Assembly: GCA_905397405.1 (NCBI GenBank)
Contig: CAJPVJ010000001.1
Coordinates: 1-64,000, forward strand
DNA: 64,000 bases
From: Oppiella nova
Taxonomy: Eukaryota > Arthropoda > Arachnida > Sarcoptiformes > Oppiidae
Direction of reading: 5' to 3'
Shown: positions 54,108-62,727 of the stretch, one piece after another
How positions within the stretch are numbered: the first letter of the stretch is position 1
Layout of the letters: each line of letters begins with the position of its first letter
Translations under genes and position numbers: made by a program
The notes under the pieces: generated by a model
Databases searched by the model: none
What the model saw: only the letters and a program-made list of their open reading frames with translations
Told to the model about the DNA's origin: nothing

Positions 54108-54491
54108 TTAATTACATTTTTCCAGATTTGATGTTTTAAAGTTATTTTTAAGTGAGTTGAAGTTTTTTAGCTTTTCAGCATCTTTTGGGTCAAAAACAGT
54201 TTGTTTATTTTCGACTTCAGCATCTACATTTGAAAATGCTGAGATGAGCTGATCACCTTTAAAAATCCAATGTTCTGTGGCTTTTCCTGTTTCAAAGTTG
54301 CCAGTAAATTCGATGACACAGTTGTCTGTTTGTTTGATGAGTTTGGCAAGGTTATGTTTTGTGCTTGGTTCAGCAGAGATATTTTTATGTTGTTCTAAAA
54401 CAGTTGGAGCATTTGGATTGGTGGGTGTGGTTGAGCAGGCAGAGAGGGCGATCACTATTAACGGTACAGATAATAATATTTTAGAATTCAT
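54108..54491 (-). CDS. Small predicted lipoprotein, paralogue of the one at 58959-59351
   Basis: A 127-residue lipoprotein with leader MNSKILLSVPLIVIALSAC (lipobox LSAC). Shared features with the 130-residue protein at 58959-59351: the lipobox, a conserved Cys in the middle (DNCVIEF versus KICILKA), a W-x-F-x-x-D motif (HWIFKGD versus DWAFFRD) and the ending NLEKCN versus NLKKCT. The function is unknown. The two copies bracket glyQ-glyS and the inserted cassette. Confidence 0.75.
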   Translation of the reverse strand: MNSKILLSVPLIVIALSACSTTPTNPNAPTVLEQHKNISAEPSTKHNLAKLIKQTDNCVIEFTGNFETGKATEHWIFKGDQLISAFSNVDAEVENKQTVFDPKDAEKLKNFNSLKNNFKTSNLEKCN

Positions 54492-54625
54492 ATGCTTTTG
54501 ATCTTAAACTTAACTTGATCAATTGAGTCTATACAATGTATTGGGAATATTTAGTTTTAGATTGTTAATTTTTATTGTTATGTTTTCATTTATTCATGCA
54601 TTTTGGAAAGCGGAGACTAAAAATA

Positions 54626-54645
54626 AACCCGCTCGAAAGCGGGTT
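54626..54645 (-). terminator. Original glyS-operon terminator
   Basis: On the minus strand AACCCGCT-TTCG-AGCGGGTT followed by TATTTTT. The UUCG tetraloop makes it very stable. It lies 15 bases beyond the old glyS stop in the decayed 3'-end copy (54661-54741). It therefore once ended glyS directly and now ends the inserted cassette. Confidence 0.8.
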
Positions 54646-54660
54646 ATAATTTATATTTCT

Positions 54661-54741
54661 ACTTAGTGCTGTAACACCGAAATATCCGCAACACTTGTAA
54701 ACAAGTCACGTAACTGTGCAAGTAAACGTAAACGGTTTGCT
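54661..54741 (-). repeat. Displaced copy of the glyS 3' end (direct repeat A)
   Basis: 79 of 81 bases are identical to 55804-55884, the true end of glyS. It would encode the last glyS residues, from about [10 protein letters not shown] to the terminal VLQH and stop. Weaker similarity continues to about 54786: the FFEN codons are still readable, but bases are missing between the two parts. It is the remnant of the original glyS end, now separated from the gene by a two-gene insert. Confidence 0.85.
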
Positions 54742-54814
54742 CCCAACTCTGAATCCCTGATTCTCAAAGAACGTATTCGTCGCCTAATGTAAAAGACAAC
54801 AGAACAAATGATTT

Positions 54815-55204
54815 TTACCCATGCTCTTGATGATAATGGCGTGTTTGAAGTGTGAGTAATTGTGATTTTAAATGATTTAAATCTTCATCTAAACCAAATC
54901 TTTGCGCTAGAGGATCAACCAAGTGGCTTGAGTCAAGATGAGTGGTCTGTAAAGACAAATCATTTGAAAAAGACTTTAACTGTTGTCTACGAGACACGCT
55001 AGAACACGAATAGCGTCTAAATTTTTCAAGTAAGAAAACTAAACGGCGTGTTTCAAGTGTACTTAGATTATTTGTTATAGAAGGTAAAAGCTCTGAATAG
55101 AGTAAAGCTTCAGCAACTGGTTTCACTTCACTAAATGTTGCCGATGATAATGGTTGTTTTAACAACGTATTCAAAGCATGTTCAAACTCTACCTGATTCA
55201 TCAT
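54815..55204 (-). CDS. Unrecognised partner protein of the glyS-linked cassette
   Basis: A 129-residue soluble, mostly helical protein with no signal peptide or membrane segment. It contains a Leu-rich start, a basic middle ([18 protein letters not shown]) and a His-rich end (RHYHQEHG). I recognise no family. It begins five bases after the stop of the nucleotidyltransferase-like gene, so the two form an operon and probably a functional pair, for example enzyme and modulator. The region between its stop and the old glyS end is about 70 bases. Confidence 0.7.
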   Translation of the reverse strand: MMNQVEFEHALNTLLKQPLSSATFSEVKPVAEALLYSELLPSITNNLSTLETRRLVFLLEKFRRYSCSSVSRRQQLKSFSNDLSLQTTHLDSSHLVDPLAQRFGLDEDLNHLKSQLLTLQTRHYHQEHG

Positions 55205-55209
55205 ATGAG

Positions 55210-55803
55210 TTAACCTCTTAACTCCGAAAGGATTGACACGATATATTGAATATTCGAGTGTAATTGTTCAGGAGTCGCATAGTACATTTCAGCATTATTC
55301 GCTGATTTTTTAAACGCTTCAAGAGAAAACTTACCATTAAGGTATAATTTTTTGATGTCTTCGATATCTCTATCAGATAAACGAGCAAGTTTTGAAATGG
55401 CTAAATCTAAACCGGATACTAAATAAACTTCAACAATGCTATTGGCAACTAAAGGAATCGCTCTTTCAGGATAGTCAGGGTCGACAGATGCAAGGCTGGT
55501 GTTAAAACTACGATCAAACTCTAAATTAGTTTCAAGATTATTATCATCTAAATATTCAACGTCATTATTTTCTAAAAACACAACTATATCGTGTTTCTTT
55601 AATTGCTGGATTGCCTGAATTTCAGCATCTATATCATTGCTACCACGAGCATTGGTATGAATATGAAATGCACAACCACCAAAAATAAATGCTTTTACAG
55701 CGCCATTAGGTAGATTCTTATGATTTTTGGATATGTAATTCTCAAGCTCTTGAAAGAGCTTGAGAATAGCGATAGTAATTGGAGAATTACTATAGATCGT
55801 CAT
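55210..55803 (-). CDS. DUF6036-like nucleotidyltransferase-fold protein, coupled to glyS
   Basis: A 197-residue protein. The segment FIFGGCAFHIHTNARGSNDIDAEI carries the G-G...D-I-D-A pattern of nucleotidyltransferase folds in the DUF6036/AbiEii-like group. That group is often found in toxin-antitoxin or defence pairs. A late KLARLSDRDIEDI fits the same group. The ATG lies two bases after the glyS stop with no separate ribosome site, so translation is expected to be coupled to glyS. Its partner gene follows at a five-base gap. Enzymatic activity and target are unknown. Confidence 0.72.
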   Translation of the reverse strand: MTIYSNSPITIAILKLFQELENYISKNHKNLPNGAVKAFIFGGCAFHIHTNARGSNDIDAEIQAIQQLKKHDIVVFLENNDVEYLDDNNLETNLEFDRSFNTSLASVDPDYPERAIPLVANSIVEVYLVSGLDLAISKLARLSDRDIEDIKKLYLNGKFSLEAFKKSANNAEMYYATPEQLHSNIQYIVSILSELRG

Positions 55804-55884
55804 ACTTAGTGCTGTAACACCGAAATATCTGCAACGCTTGTAAACAAGTCACGTAACTGTGCAAGTAAACGTAAACGGTTTGCT
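55804..55884 (-). repeat. Functional glyS 3' end (direct repeat B)
   Basis: The 81-base twin of 54661-54741, with two mismatches (one within ATATCTGCAAC and one within ACGCTTG). It encodes the current last residues of glyS. The distance between the repeats is 1143 bases, which is the size of the inserted unit. Confidence 0.85.
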
Positions 55885-57875
55885 TTGAGTTCTGCATCAT
55901 CTGCCATGACCATCACATTCTCAAAGAATGCATCAATCGGTGCACGAAGCGCAGCCAACTTAGAAAGCGCTGTGGTGTAGTCTTTCGCGTCCAAAAGTGG
56001 TTGAACTGCAGGTTTGATATTTTGAATTTCGGTATATAGCGCCTTTTCAGCATCTTCAAGCAATTTAGCTTCAACAATCTCACCTGTAGGTGCAGCTTCT
56101 TTTGCCAAGATATTGGCAACACGCTTATTGGCAGCAGCCAAAGCAGCAGCTTCTGGCAAGTCACGGAAATGATTTACCGCCGTCACACGCTTATCAAAAT
56201 CAAGAGGTGATTTTGGAGAAAGTGCTTGAACAGCCTGAATCACATCAACCGCAACACCTTGGTCTTCGTACTTAGCACGGTAACGACCTTCAAGGAATGC
56301 GACAGCATCGGCTAAAGTCTTCGCATGATCTTTCAATACATCGCCATAAGCAGCCAAAGCAAGCTTGATCAGTTCTTCAATCGAAACATCAAGATTATTT
56401 TCAGTCACCAAACGCAAGATACCAATCGCAGAACGACGTAAAGCAAATGGATCTTTCGAACCTGTTGGTGCTTGGCCAATCCCGAAAATACCTGTGAGGG
56501 TATCTAAACGATCAGCAAGGGCAATGGTTGTACCTGTTTTCGTTTTTGGTAGCACATCGCCAGCAAACTTAGGTAAATATTGCTCACCTAAAGCTTCAGC
56601 AACTTCGTCGTTTTCGCCTTCAATACGTGCGTAATAAGTTCCTGCGATCCCTTGAAGTTCAGGGAATTCACCGACTAACTCTGACGTTAAGTCACATTTT
56701 GCAAGCAGTGCAGCTTTTTCAGCATCAGTAGGATTTGCACCTGTGATTGCAGATAACGCCACAGCCAATTTTGCAATACGTTCAGACTTGTTCCAAAGTG
56801 TGCCCAATTGTGCTTGGAAGACCATATTGGCTAATTTCTCTTTACGAGAAGCAAGCGGCTGCTTTTGGTCTTGTAAGAAGAAAAACTCTGCATCAGATAA
56901 ACGAGGACGTACAACTTTTTCATTACCCTCAATGATTTGAGTCGGATCTTTAGACTCAATATTGGAAACAGTAATGAAATAAGGCTGTAATTTATGTGCT
57001 GCATTGACCAAACAGAAATACTTCTGGTTGTCTTGCATCGTGGTAATCAAAGCTTCTTGAGGTACAGCAAGGAACCGTTCTTCAAAGCTTGCACGTAGCG
57101 CAACAGGCCATTCAACCAATGCAGTCACTTCATCACGTAGGTCAGCAGGAACGATGGCAATCGCATTGACTTCATCAGCCAAAGCTTTAACTTGTTGGTC
57201 AATAATTGCTTGACGCTCTTCAAAAGAAGCTACGACATGTGCTGCTTTTAATTTCGGCAAATAATCATCTGAATTTGTGAGTGAAATCGCTTCAGGGGCA
57301 TGGAAACGGTGACCATAGGTCAGATTACCCGCTTTATGATCCTGAATCGTTGCATCAATCACATCATTGTCTTTTAACAAGACGACCCATTTCACTGGAC
57401 GAACAAATTCAGTACGGCTTGCCGCAGAGCGCATACGTTTTGCGATGGGTAAATTATCCAATGCTGTTTGTAAAATTTGTGGAAGTAAAGCGTCAAGACT
57501 TTGACCTTTCACATCTTTTAAATAACAAACTTTTTCAACTTTACCTGCTTGGAAAGTTGATACTTGATCCGCAGTAATGCCTTGACCACGCATAAAGCCT
57601 TCTAAGGCTTTGGTTGGTTTGCCTTCTGCATCATAAGCAGCTTGTAGGGCAGGACCATCAAAACGCTTTTGAGTGTCTGCTTGTGCACCATCAACATTGA
57701 CAATTTTTAATGCCAAACGACGTGGTGCTGCATAAGCTTCAATTGAATCAAATGCCAAACCTGCGTCTTTTAAACCTTTAACCGTTTCAGCTTGTAATGC
57801 ATCACGTAAGGTCTTTAAGCTTTTAGGCGGTAATTCTTCACAGCCAAGTTCGAATAAAACTGTATGTTTAGACAT
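55806..57875 (-). CDS. glyS: Glycyl-tRNA synthetase beta subunit
   Basis: The 689-residue beta chain of the tetrameric bacterial glycyl-tRNA synthetase, needed for tRNA binding and catalysis with GlyQ. It starts [21 protein letters not shown]. The middle shows [14 protein letters not shown] and [17 protein letters not shown], all typical. Length is normal. It overlaps glyQ by one base (TAATG). The last about 27 codons appear to have been supplied by, or duplicated with, the cassette that follows it. Confidence 0.98.
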   Translation of the reverse strand: MSKHTVLFELGCEELPPKSLKTLRDALQAETVKGLKDAGLAFDSIEAYAAPRRLALKIVNVDGAQADTQKRFDGPALQAAYDAEGKPTKALEGFMRGQGITADQVSTFQAGKVEKVCYLKDVKGQSLDALLPQILQTALDNLPIAKRMRSAASRTEFVRPVKWVVLLKDNDVIDATIQDHKAGNLTYGHRFHAPEAISLTNSDDYLPKLKAAHVVASFEERQAIIDQQVKALADEVNAIAIVPADLRDEVTALVEWPVALRASFEERFLAVPQEALITTMQDNQKYFCLVNAAHKLQPYFITVSNIESKDPTQIIEGNEKVVRPRLSDAEFFFLQDQKQPLASRKEKLANMVFQAQLGTLWNKSERIAKLAVALSAITGANPTDAEKAALLAKCDLTSELVGEFPELQGIAGTYYARIEGENDEVAEALGEQYLPKFAGDVLPKTKTGTTIALADRLDTLTGIFGIGQAPTGSKDPFALRRSAIGILRLVTENNLDVSIEELIKLALAAYGDVLKDHAKTLADAVAFLEGRYRAKYEDQGVAVDVIQAVQALSPKSPLDFDKRVTAVNHFRDLPEAAALAAANKRVANILAKEAAPTGEIVEAKLLEDAEKALYTEIQNIKPAVQPLLDAKDYTTALSKLAALRAPIDAFFENVMVMADDAELKANRLRLLAQLRDLFTSVADISVLQH

Positions 57876-58852
57876 TATTTATTCTCCTCAGCTTTTGCTT
57901 CTGCTTCAACTTGTGCCTTTAACTGTGCAAGCACTTCGTCACGTAAATGCGGTTCAGCCATTGGGAAACCGAGTTTGGCACGAGCAGCCACATAGCTTTG
58001 TGCAATAGAGCGTGCCAAAGTACGCACACGTAAAATATAACGTTGACGCTCAGTGACAGAAATAGCACCACGTGCATCGAGTAAGTTAAAGCTGTGTGAT
58101 GCTTTGATGACTTGCTCATATGCTGGAAGTGGAAGTTCCACTTCCATTAAACGGGTTGCTTCAGCTTCATAAAAATCGAAGAGTTCAAACATTTTTTCAA
58201 CGTTGGCATATTCAAAGTTATAAGTTGATTGCTCTACTTCATTTTGATGGAACACATCACCGTAGGTGACTGTACCAAATTGACCTTTGGTCCAAACCAA
58301 GTCATAAACTGAATCGACACCTTGCAAGTACATTGCCAGACGTTCAAGACCGTAAGTGATTTCACCTGTGACTGGGTAGCATTCAACCCCACCAACTTGT
58401 TGGAAGTAAGTAAACTGAGTCACTTCCATACCGTTTAACCACACTTCCCAACCTAAGCCCCAAGCACCCAATGTTGGCGATTCCCAGTTGTCTTCTACAA
58501 AACGAATGTCATGTGTAAGCGTGTCAATACCAATTGCTTCTAAAGAGTCTAGATACAGTTGTTGGATATTGTCAGGGTTCGGTTTAAGCACTACTTGGAA
58601 TTGATAGTAGTGTTGTAAACGGTTCGGGTTTTCGCCGTAACGACCGTCTTTAGGGCGACGTGAGGGTTGAACGTATGCTGCGTTCCATGTTTCTGGCCCA
58701 AGCGCACGTAAGAATGTTGCAGTGTGGAATGTCCCTGCGCCCATTTCCATATCGTAAGGCTGTAACACCACACAACCTTGTTCAGCCCAGTAGTTTTGTA
58801 AGGCAAGAATTAAGCCTTGGAATGTATCAATATGCGATATGGCGCGACTCAT
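57875..58852 (-). CDS. glyQ: Glycyl-tRNA synthetase alpha subunit
   Basis: A 325-residue catalytic chain of bacterial alpha2-beta2 glycyl-tRNA synthetase. Characteristic stretches are [38 protein letters not shown] and [16 protein letters not shown]. It is first in the glyQ-glyS operon, with its own promoter in the 58853-58958 gap. Confidence 0.98.
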   Translation of the reverse strand: MSRAISHIDTFQGLILALQNYWAEQGCVVLQPYDMEMGAGTFHTATFLRALGPETWNAAYVQPSRRPKDGRYGENPNRLQHYYQFQVVLKPNPDNIQQLYLDSLEAIGIDTLTHDIRFVEDNWESPTLGAWGLGWEVWLNGMEVTQFTYFQQVGGVECYPVTGEITYGLERLAMYLQGVDSVYDLVWTKGQFGTVTYGDVFHQNEVEQSTYNFEYANVEKMFELFDFYEAEATRLMEVELPLPAYEQVIKASHSFNLLDARGAISVTERQRYILRVRTLARSIAQSYVAARAKLGFPMAEPHLRDEVLAQLKAQVEAEAKAEENK

Positions 58853-58958
58853 GCAGCATCCACTATAAGTATTAGAAAAAATTGGTTCTAAGTATAAGGA
58901 TTTTGGGGAGGTGTGGCAAAGGTTAGTCTATAAATATTGATTCTTATCGCAGATCAAC

Positions 58959-59351
58959 TTATGTACATTTTTTCAGATTTTCTTTTGAGATAAAGCTTTT
59001 TATTTCTTTGGCCTCTTTTCTTATTTTCATTTCCTCAATGTGCTCTTCAATTTTTGCATCTGGAGCATCACTATTGATTACGGGTTCCGAGCTTGAATTT
59101 TCAGATATTAAAATGAGATCATCCCTAAAAAAAGCCCAATCTTTTTCTATTGTTGGTGTATTTTTAGAAGTGGTTTTTGCTTTTAAGATACAGATTTTAT
59201 CTTTTTTAATCAGCGTAAGTTCAAGTGTGCTTGATGGTTCGACCGTCATTGCAATTTGCTTTGCTTCTAAAATTACAGGTTCATTTGATGTACTACATGC
59301 AGCAAGGAAAAAAGAAGAAGTTAAAATGATGAAATGGATTATTTTGTTCAT
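58959..59351 (-). CDS. Small predicted lipoprotein, paralogue of the one at 54108-54491
   Basis: A 130-residue lipoprotein with lipobox LAAC (Cys19). It shares its middle Cys, the D-W-A-F-F-R-D motif and the ENLKKCT ending with the protein at 54108-54491. Function unknown. It lies directly upstream of glyQ on the same strand but is separated by 106 bases. Confidence 0.75.
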   Translation of the reverse strand: MNKIIHFIILTSSFFLAACSTSNEPVILEAKQIAMTVEPSSTLELTLIKKDKICILKAKTTSKNTPTIEKDWAFFRDDLILISENSSSEPVINSDAPDAKIEEHIEEMKIRKEAKEIKSFISKENLKKCT

Positions 59352-59592
59352 TCGTAAAAATTAAATAAGTTAAATTATATATTTGATATTAACATGGAAA
59401 ATTTATATTTATAAACTTTTTAAAGGTAGAGGGCGCTTCAAAAGCTGAATGTCGGAAGTCCATTATGACGATGTCACAACGCTTCATTCAATGTTAAGTA
59501 AATGAATTATTTAGAAATCATAGGGGCGAATTTAGAGGATGATAAAATGCACAAGATCATTATTGGGCTGTAGCAAAATTAGAAAAGACCAA

Positions 59593-60111
59593 TCAAAACT
59601 TAATCTTCAATCCATAATCCTTTTTCATTGCCAATAAAGCTTCTGCATTGCCTTTGGCATCATCAACAGGGTTATGGGTATGTGCTGTTTTACGTAAATG
59701 CTTAAAACTTTGAAAGCTATCTTTGACCAGTCCTTTATACAAACTGCCTAAATTTTGTGAACTAAATCCAAACGGATTACTGCCAGTAAAATGATGAAAA
59801 TACCAACAGACAAACATCCAGTCAAAACCATTATTATCACTAATAAAGATAGGGCGATCTTTACTGACTTTACTCACCCACTTGGCAAAGTCTTTCATAA
59901 CATGCTCAGGATTGTTAAAGCTTAGGGTTTCTTCACGACTAAAGCCTGAAACTGCGAGCGCTTGAGGAATATAATTCTCGGAAATTGGTTTAAGTAAACC
60001 GTAGAATTGTTGATGTAAGTGATCTTCGACCAACACTGCACCTAGCGCAATCATTGAGTAATCACCGGGAATTGGACCATCTGCTTCGATGTCCACCATA
60101 ATATAAGCCAT
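59593..60111 (-). CDS. DEDDh-type 3'-5' exonuclease
   Basis: A 172-residue RNase T/DnaQ-fold nuclease. Acidic residues are placed as expected: VDIEADGP (Asp7, Glu9), the later DNNGFDWMF and HNPVDDAKGNAEAL with the His/Asp of motif III. It probably trims RNA or single-stranded DNA; the substrate is unknown. Length is normal for stand-alone family members. Confidence 0.88.
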   Translation of the reverse strand: MAYIMVDIEADGPIPGDYSMIALGAVLVEDHLHQQFYGLLKPISENYIPQALAVSGFSREETLSFNNPEHVMKDFAKWVSKVSKDRPIFISDNNGFDWMFVCWYFHHFTGSNPFGFSSQNLGSLYKGLVKDSFQSFKHLRKTAHTHNPVDDAKGNAEALLAMKKDYGLKIKF

Positions 60112-60264
60112 ATATTCTCCTTATTTTAAGATATTGTTTTTATGCTGGAAGTCATTATAAATGATGATTCTGATCGCTGACAAACTTTATCGGTATTTTG
60201 CTTTTTTAATATTTATAGCTTATAAATTATTGAATAAATTTAAAACATTTTTAAATCATCCCTT

Positions 60265-61749
60265 ATGCAAAAAATACAGAAAAACAAACTTTGGCTAAGC
60301 CTTCTCCTTATTGTATTGGCAGTTATTTCTATTCCTGCAATTCATCTTTTTAAAACAAAAATCAATGAGCAACAGGGAATTGAGCATATTCCTACAGGTT
60401 ATCGGGATGATGCCAGTCATCTTAATTTGACAAAAGTGCATAAAATTGTCGATGTAGAAAGTACACCCGAAGCGATTCAACAACAACTTAAAACTTTACT
60501 TAAATATGCAGCTGAACATCATCTAAAAGTCTCGATTGCAGGAGCTAAGCACAGTATGGGCGGGCACACCATTTACCCTGATGGTATTGCACTGAATATG
60601 TTGCCTTATAACCACATGAGCTTTGATGAGAAGAGTAATATTCTCACGATTGGTTCAGGTGCAACGTGGGAAGAGGCACTTCGGTATCTAGACCGCTATG
60701 GTAAATCAATTGCAGTGATGCAAGCGTTTAGTAATTTCTCAATTGGCGGCTCGATCAGTGTCAATGGACATGGTTGGCAAAAGAATTCACCCCCTATTTC
60801 ATCCAGTGTTGAGTCATTTACCTTGATGAATGCCCAGGGAGAAATTGTAAAATGTAGTCGTACAGAACATCCTGAACTGTTTAAATTGGTGATTGGTGGC
60901 TATGGATTATTTGGCATTATTCTCGATGTAAAATTAGAAGTTGTAGATAATGTTGCTTTAACATTTCAATCAATTTCAGTTTTACCTGAAGACTATGTAA
61001 ACGCGTACCAAAAGATTGTCAGCAATAATCCAGATGTACAATTTGCTTATGGTCGTTTACGTATTTCAGACAAGCATTTTTTACAGCAGGCAACCTTAAA
61101 CTATTTTGAAAAAATCGATAAAAAACCTTTAGCCTTGTCACAACAGCAAAGTAAAAACGCTGAAACTAAGCGGATTGTGTTCCGTGGCTCTGTCGATAGT
61201 GAATACGGCAAACGGCTACGCTGGGATCTAGAAAGTAGTCTGAATTCAGTATCGCCTTATGCGATATTTAGTCGCAATGAAATTCTCAGTGAAGATGCCG
61301 CCTTGATTGAAAATAAAGATATCCATTCAACCGATCTATTGCATGAATATTTTATTCCAAAGCAGCACTTGGCTCAGTTTATTCAAGATCTCAAGCCCGT
61401 TTTAAAAACTAAAAAAGTGGATCTACTCAATATCACGATTCGTGAAGTTGAACATGATCATGATGCATTTATGAATTATGCCCGAGAGGACGTTTTTGGC
61501 TTGGTGTTTCTGTTTAATCAAAAGAAGACCCCACAACAAGAGCAGGATATGCAACAACTGACTCAGCAATTGGTTGATATTACACTTAAAAACCAAGGCA
61601 CATTTTATTTGCCTTATCGCTTACATGTAAGTCGCGACAAGATGCGTTTAGCCTATCCGCAAACGGATGCTTTTTTTAGTTTGAAGAAAAAATATGATCC
61701 AGAGGAGATCTTTAGTAATCAGTTCTATCTACATTATCGTGAGTCGTGA
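60265..61749 (+). CDS. Membrane-anchored FAD-binding oxidoreductase (PCMH/GULO-like)
   Basis: A 494-residue protein with an N-terminal signal-anchor helix (about residues 9-27), suggesting an exported or membrane-bound enzyme. The FAD-binding PCMH domain shows VSIAGAKHSMGGHTIYPDG and later GGSISVNGHG, with the C-terminal domain of aldonolactone/alditol-oxidase type. Substrate unknown. The 3' end overlaps the next, convergent gene by 38 bases. Confidence 0.85.
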   Translation: MQKIQKNKLWLSLLLIVLAVISIPAIHLFKTKINEQQGIEHIPTGYRDDASHLNLTKVHKIVDVESTPEAIQQQLKTLLKYAAEHHLKVSIAGAKHSMGGHTIYPDGIALNMLPYNHMSFDEKSNILTIGSGATWEEALRYLDRYGKSIAVMQAFSNFSIGGSISVNGHGWQKNSPPISSSVESFTLMNAQGEIVKCSRTEHPELFKLVIGGYGLFGIILDVKLEVVDNVALTFQSISVLPEDYVNAYQKIVSNNPDVQFAYGRLRISDKHFLQQATLNYFEKIDKKPLALSQQQSKNAETKRIVFRGSVDSEYGKRLRWDLESSLNSVSPYAIFSRNEILSEDAALIENKDIHSTDLLHEYFIPKQHLAQFIQDLKPVLKTKKVDLLNITIREVEHDHDAFMNYAREDVFGLVFLFNQKKTPQQEQDMQQLTQQLVDITLKNQGTFYLPYRLHVSRDKMRLAYPQTDAFFSLKKKYDPEEIFSNQFYLHYRES

Positions 61750-62164
61750 ATGATGGTCTGGAGAATACTTTTAATAAACCCCAATAACAGCACCCTGCAA
61801 ATACAGAAATTGCATAAAAAAACCATTCGCTCAATAGTTTCCATAGCGGTGTAGGCAATGATCCAGTAAAAACCAGATAGCCAATGATGCTGACAATTAA
61901 CCACATCAACAGTGAGCCGACGAAAATACTGAAAAAATTAAGCCAATACTGATGTGCAAGCCAAAGTGAAATGACATACGCAATTGGAATGACAAGAATG
62001 CAATAAATCAGATAAACGATTAAGCTGATACCAAATATTGTGAGTAAAGACTGTATATCATATTGATGATTCATAAAAAGAAAAAATGCGATCAATAGGA
62101 TTAAGCTCAGACTGGGTGCTAAAAACAAAGCCTTTAAAATCGATTTATTGCTATATTGAGCCAT
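61712..62164 (-). CDS. Small polytopic membrane protein of unknown function
   Basis: A 150-residue protein with four hydrophobic helices (about residues 14-30, 40-63, 73-97, 110-130) and short loops. No family recognised. ATG 62164 lies only 24 bases from the start codon of the divergent LprI-like gene, so the two promoters must overlap the other gene's coding region. Its 3' end overlaps the FAD oxidoreductase gene tail to tail. Confidence 0.68.
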   Translation of the reverse strand: MAQYSNKSILKALFLAPSLSLILLIAFFLFMNHQYDIQSLLTIFGISLIVYLIYCILVIPIAYVISLWLAHQYWLNFFSIFVGSLLMWLIVSIIGYLVFTGSLPTPLWKLLSEWFFYAISVFAGCCYWGLLKVFSRPSFTTHDNVDRTDY

Positions 62165-62188
62165 GATCAAAACAACAAAGGAATAAAT

Positions 62189-62605
62189 ATGATAAGAGCA
62201 TGCACAATCATGATGGTTTTATCTACAACTATTTGTTCAATATCAGCTTATGCAGAACAGAGTGCTGCTTCACCTGATGTATATAACCAATGTGTTGAAC
62301 AAACCATCGAAAAACTGGCTTTAGGTAACATTAACAATGCTGTGGTTGAATCATGTAGTAACCAGAGCAGGGCATATTATGAAAAAGAAATTGTCAAAGT
62401 TCTTGATCAGATCAAAAAACAGAGTCAGATAGACCTTCGGCAAGAACGTTATAATGACATCATGAAATCACAACGCTTATGGAAAGCTTATGTTGATCAG
62501 GAGTGCCAAAATGCTGGAAGTTATATTGGTTCACCCATGTATGCGTTTTGCCCAATGCAAGAATATGGGAAAAGACTTGATCAATTGACTGAATATGCCC
62601 AGTGA
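62189..62605 (+). CDS. LprI/DUF1311-like periplasmic protein
   Basis: A 138-residue exported protein (signal peptide ending SAYA-E). The C-terminal part shows RYNDIMKSQRLWKAYVDQEC and a following AFCPMQEYGKRLDQL, the pattern of LprI/DUF1311 proteins, some of which inhibit lysozyme. Four cysteines are placed to form two disulfides. AAGGA decides the start at ATG 62189 over an upstream TTG at 62156. Confidence 0.82.
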   Translation: MIRACTIMMVLSTTICSISAYAEQSAASPDVYNQCVEQTIEKLALGNINNAVVESCSNQSRAYYEKEIVKVLDQIKKQSQIDLRQERYNDIMKSQRLWKAYVDQECQNAGSYIGSPMYAFCPMQEYGKRLDQLTEYAQ

Positions 62606-62727
62606 AAAATCAGTAGATGAGAAATATCGGCGAAAAATTTATCCATTTAAGATAGATAATAAATATATCTTATAACCACAACATCGTATAATTCACACTT
62701 TAAACCGTGTTAAAGCGCAGGACTGTC

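Noticed and set aside
54661-54786. Decayed glyS end as a separate small gene
   Set aside because: It is a partial copy of glyS codons with missing bases and no start; a relic, not a gene.
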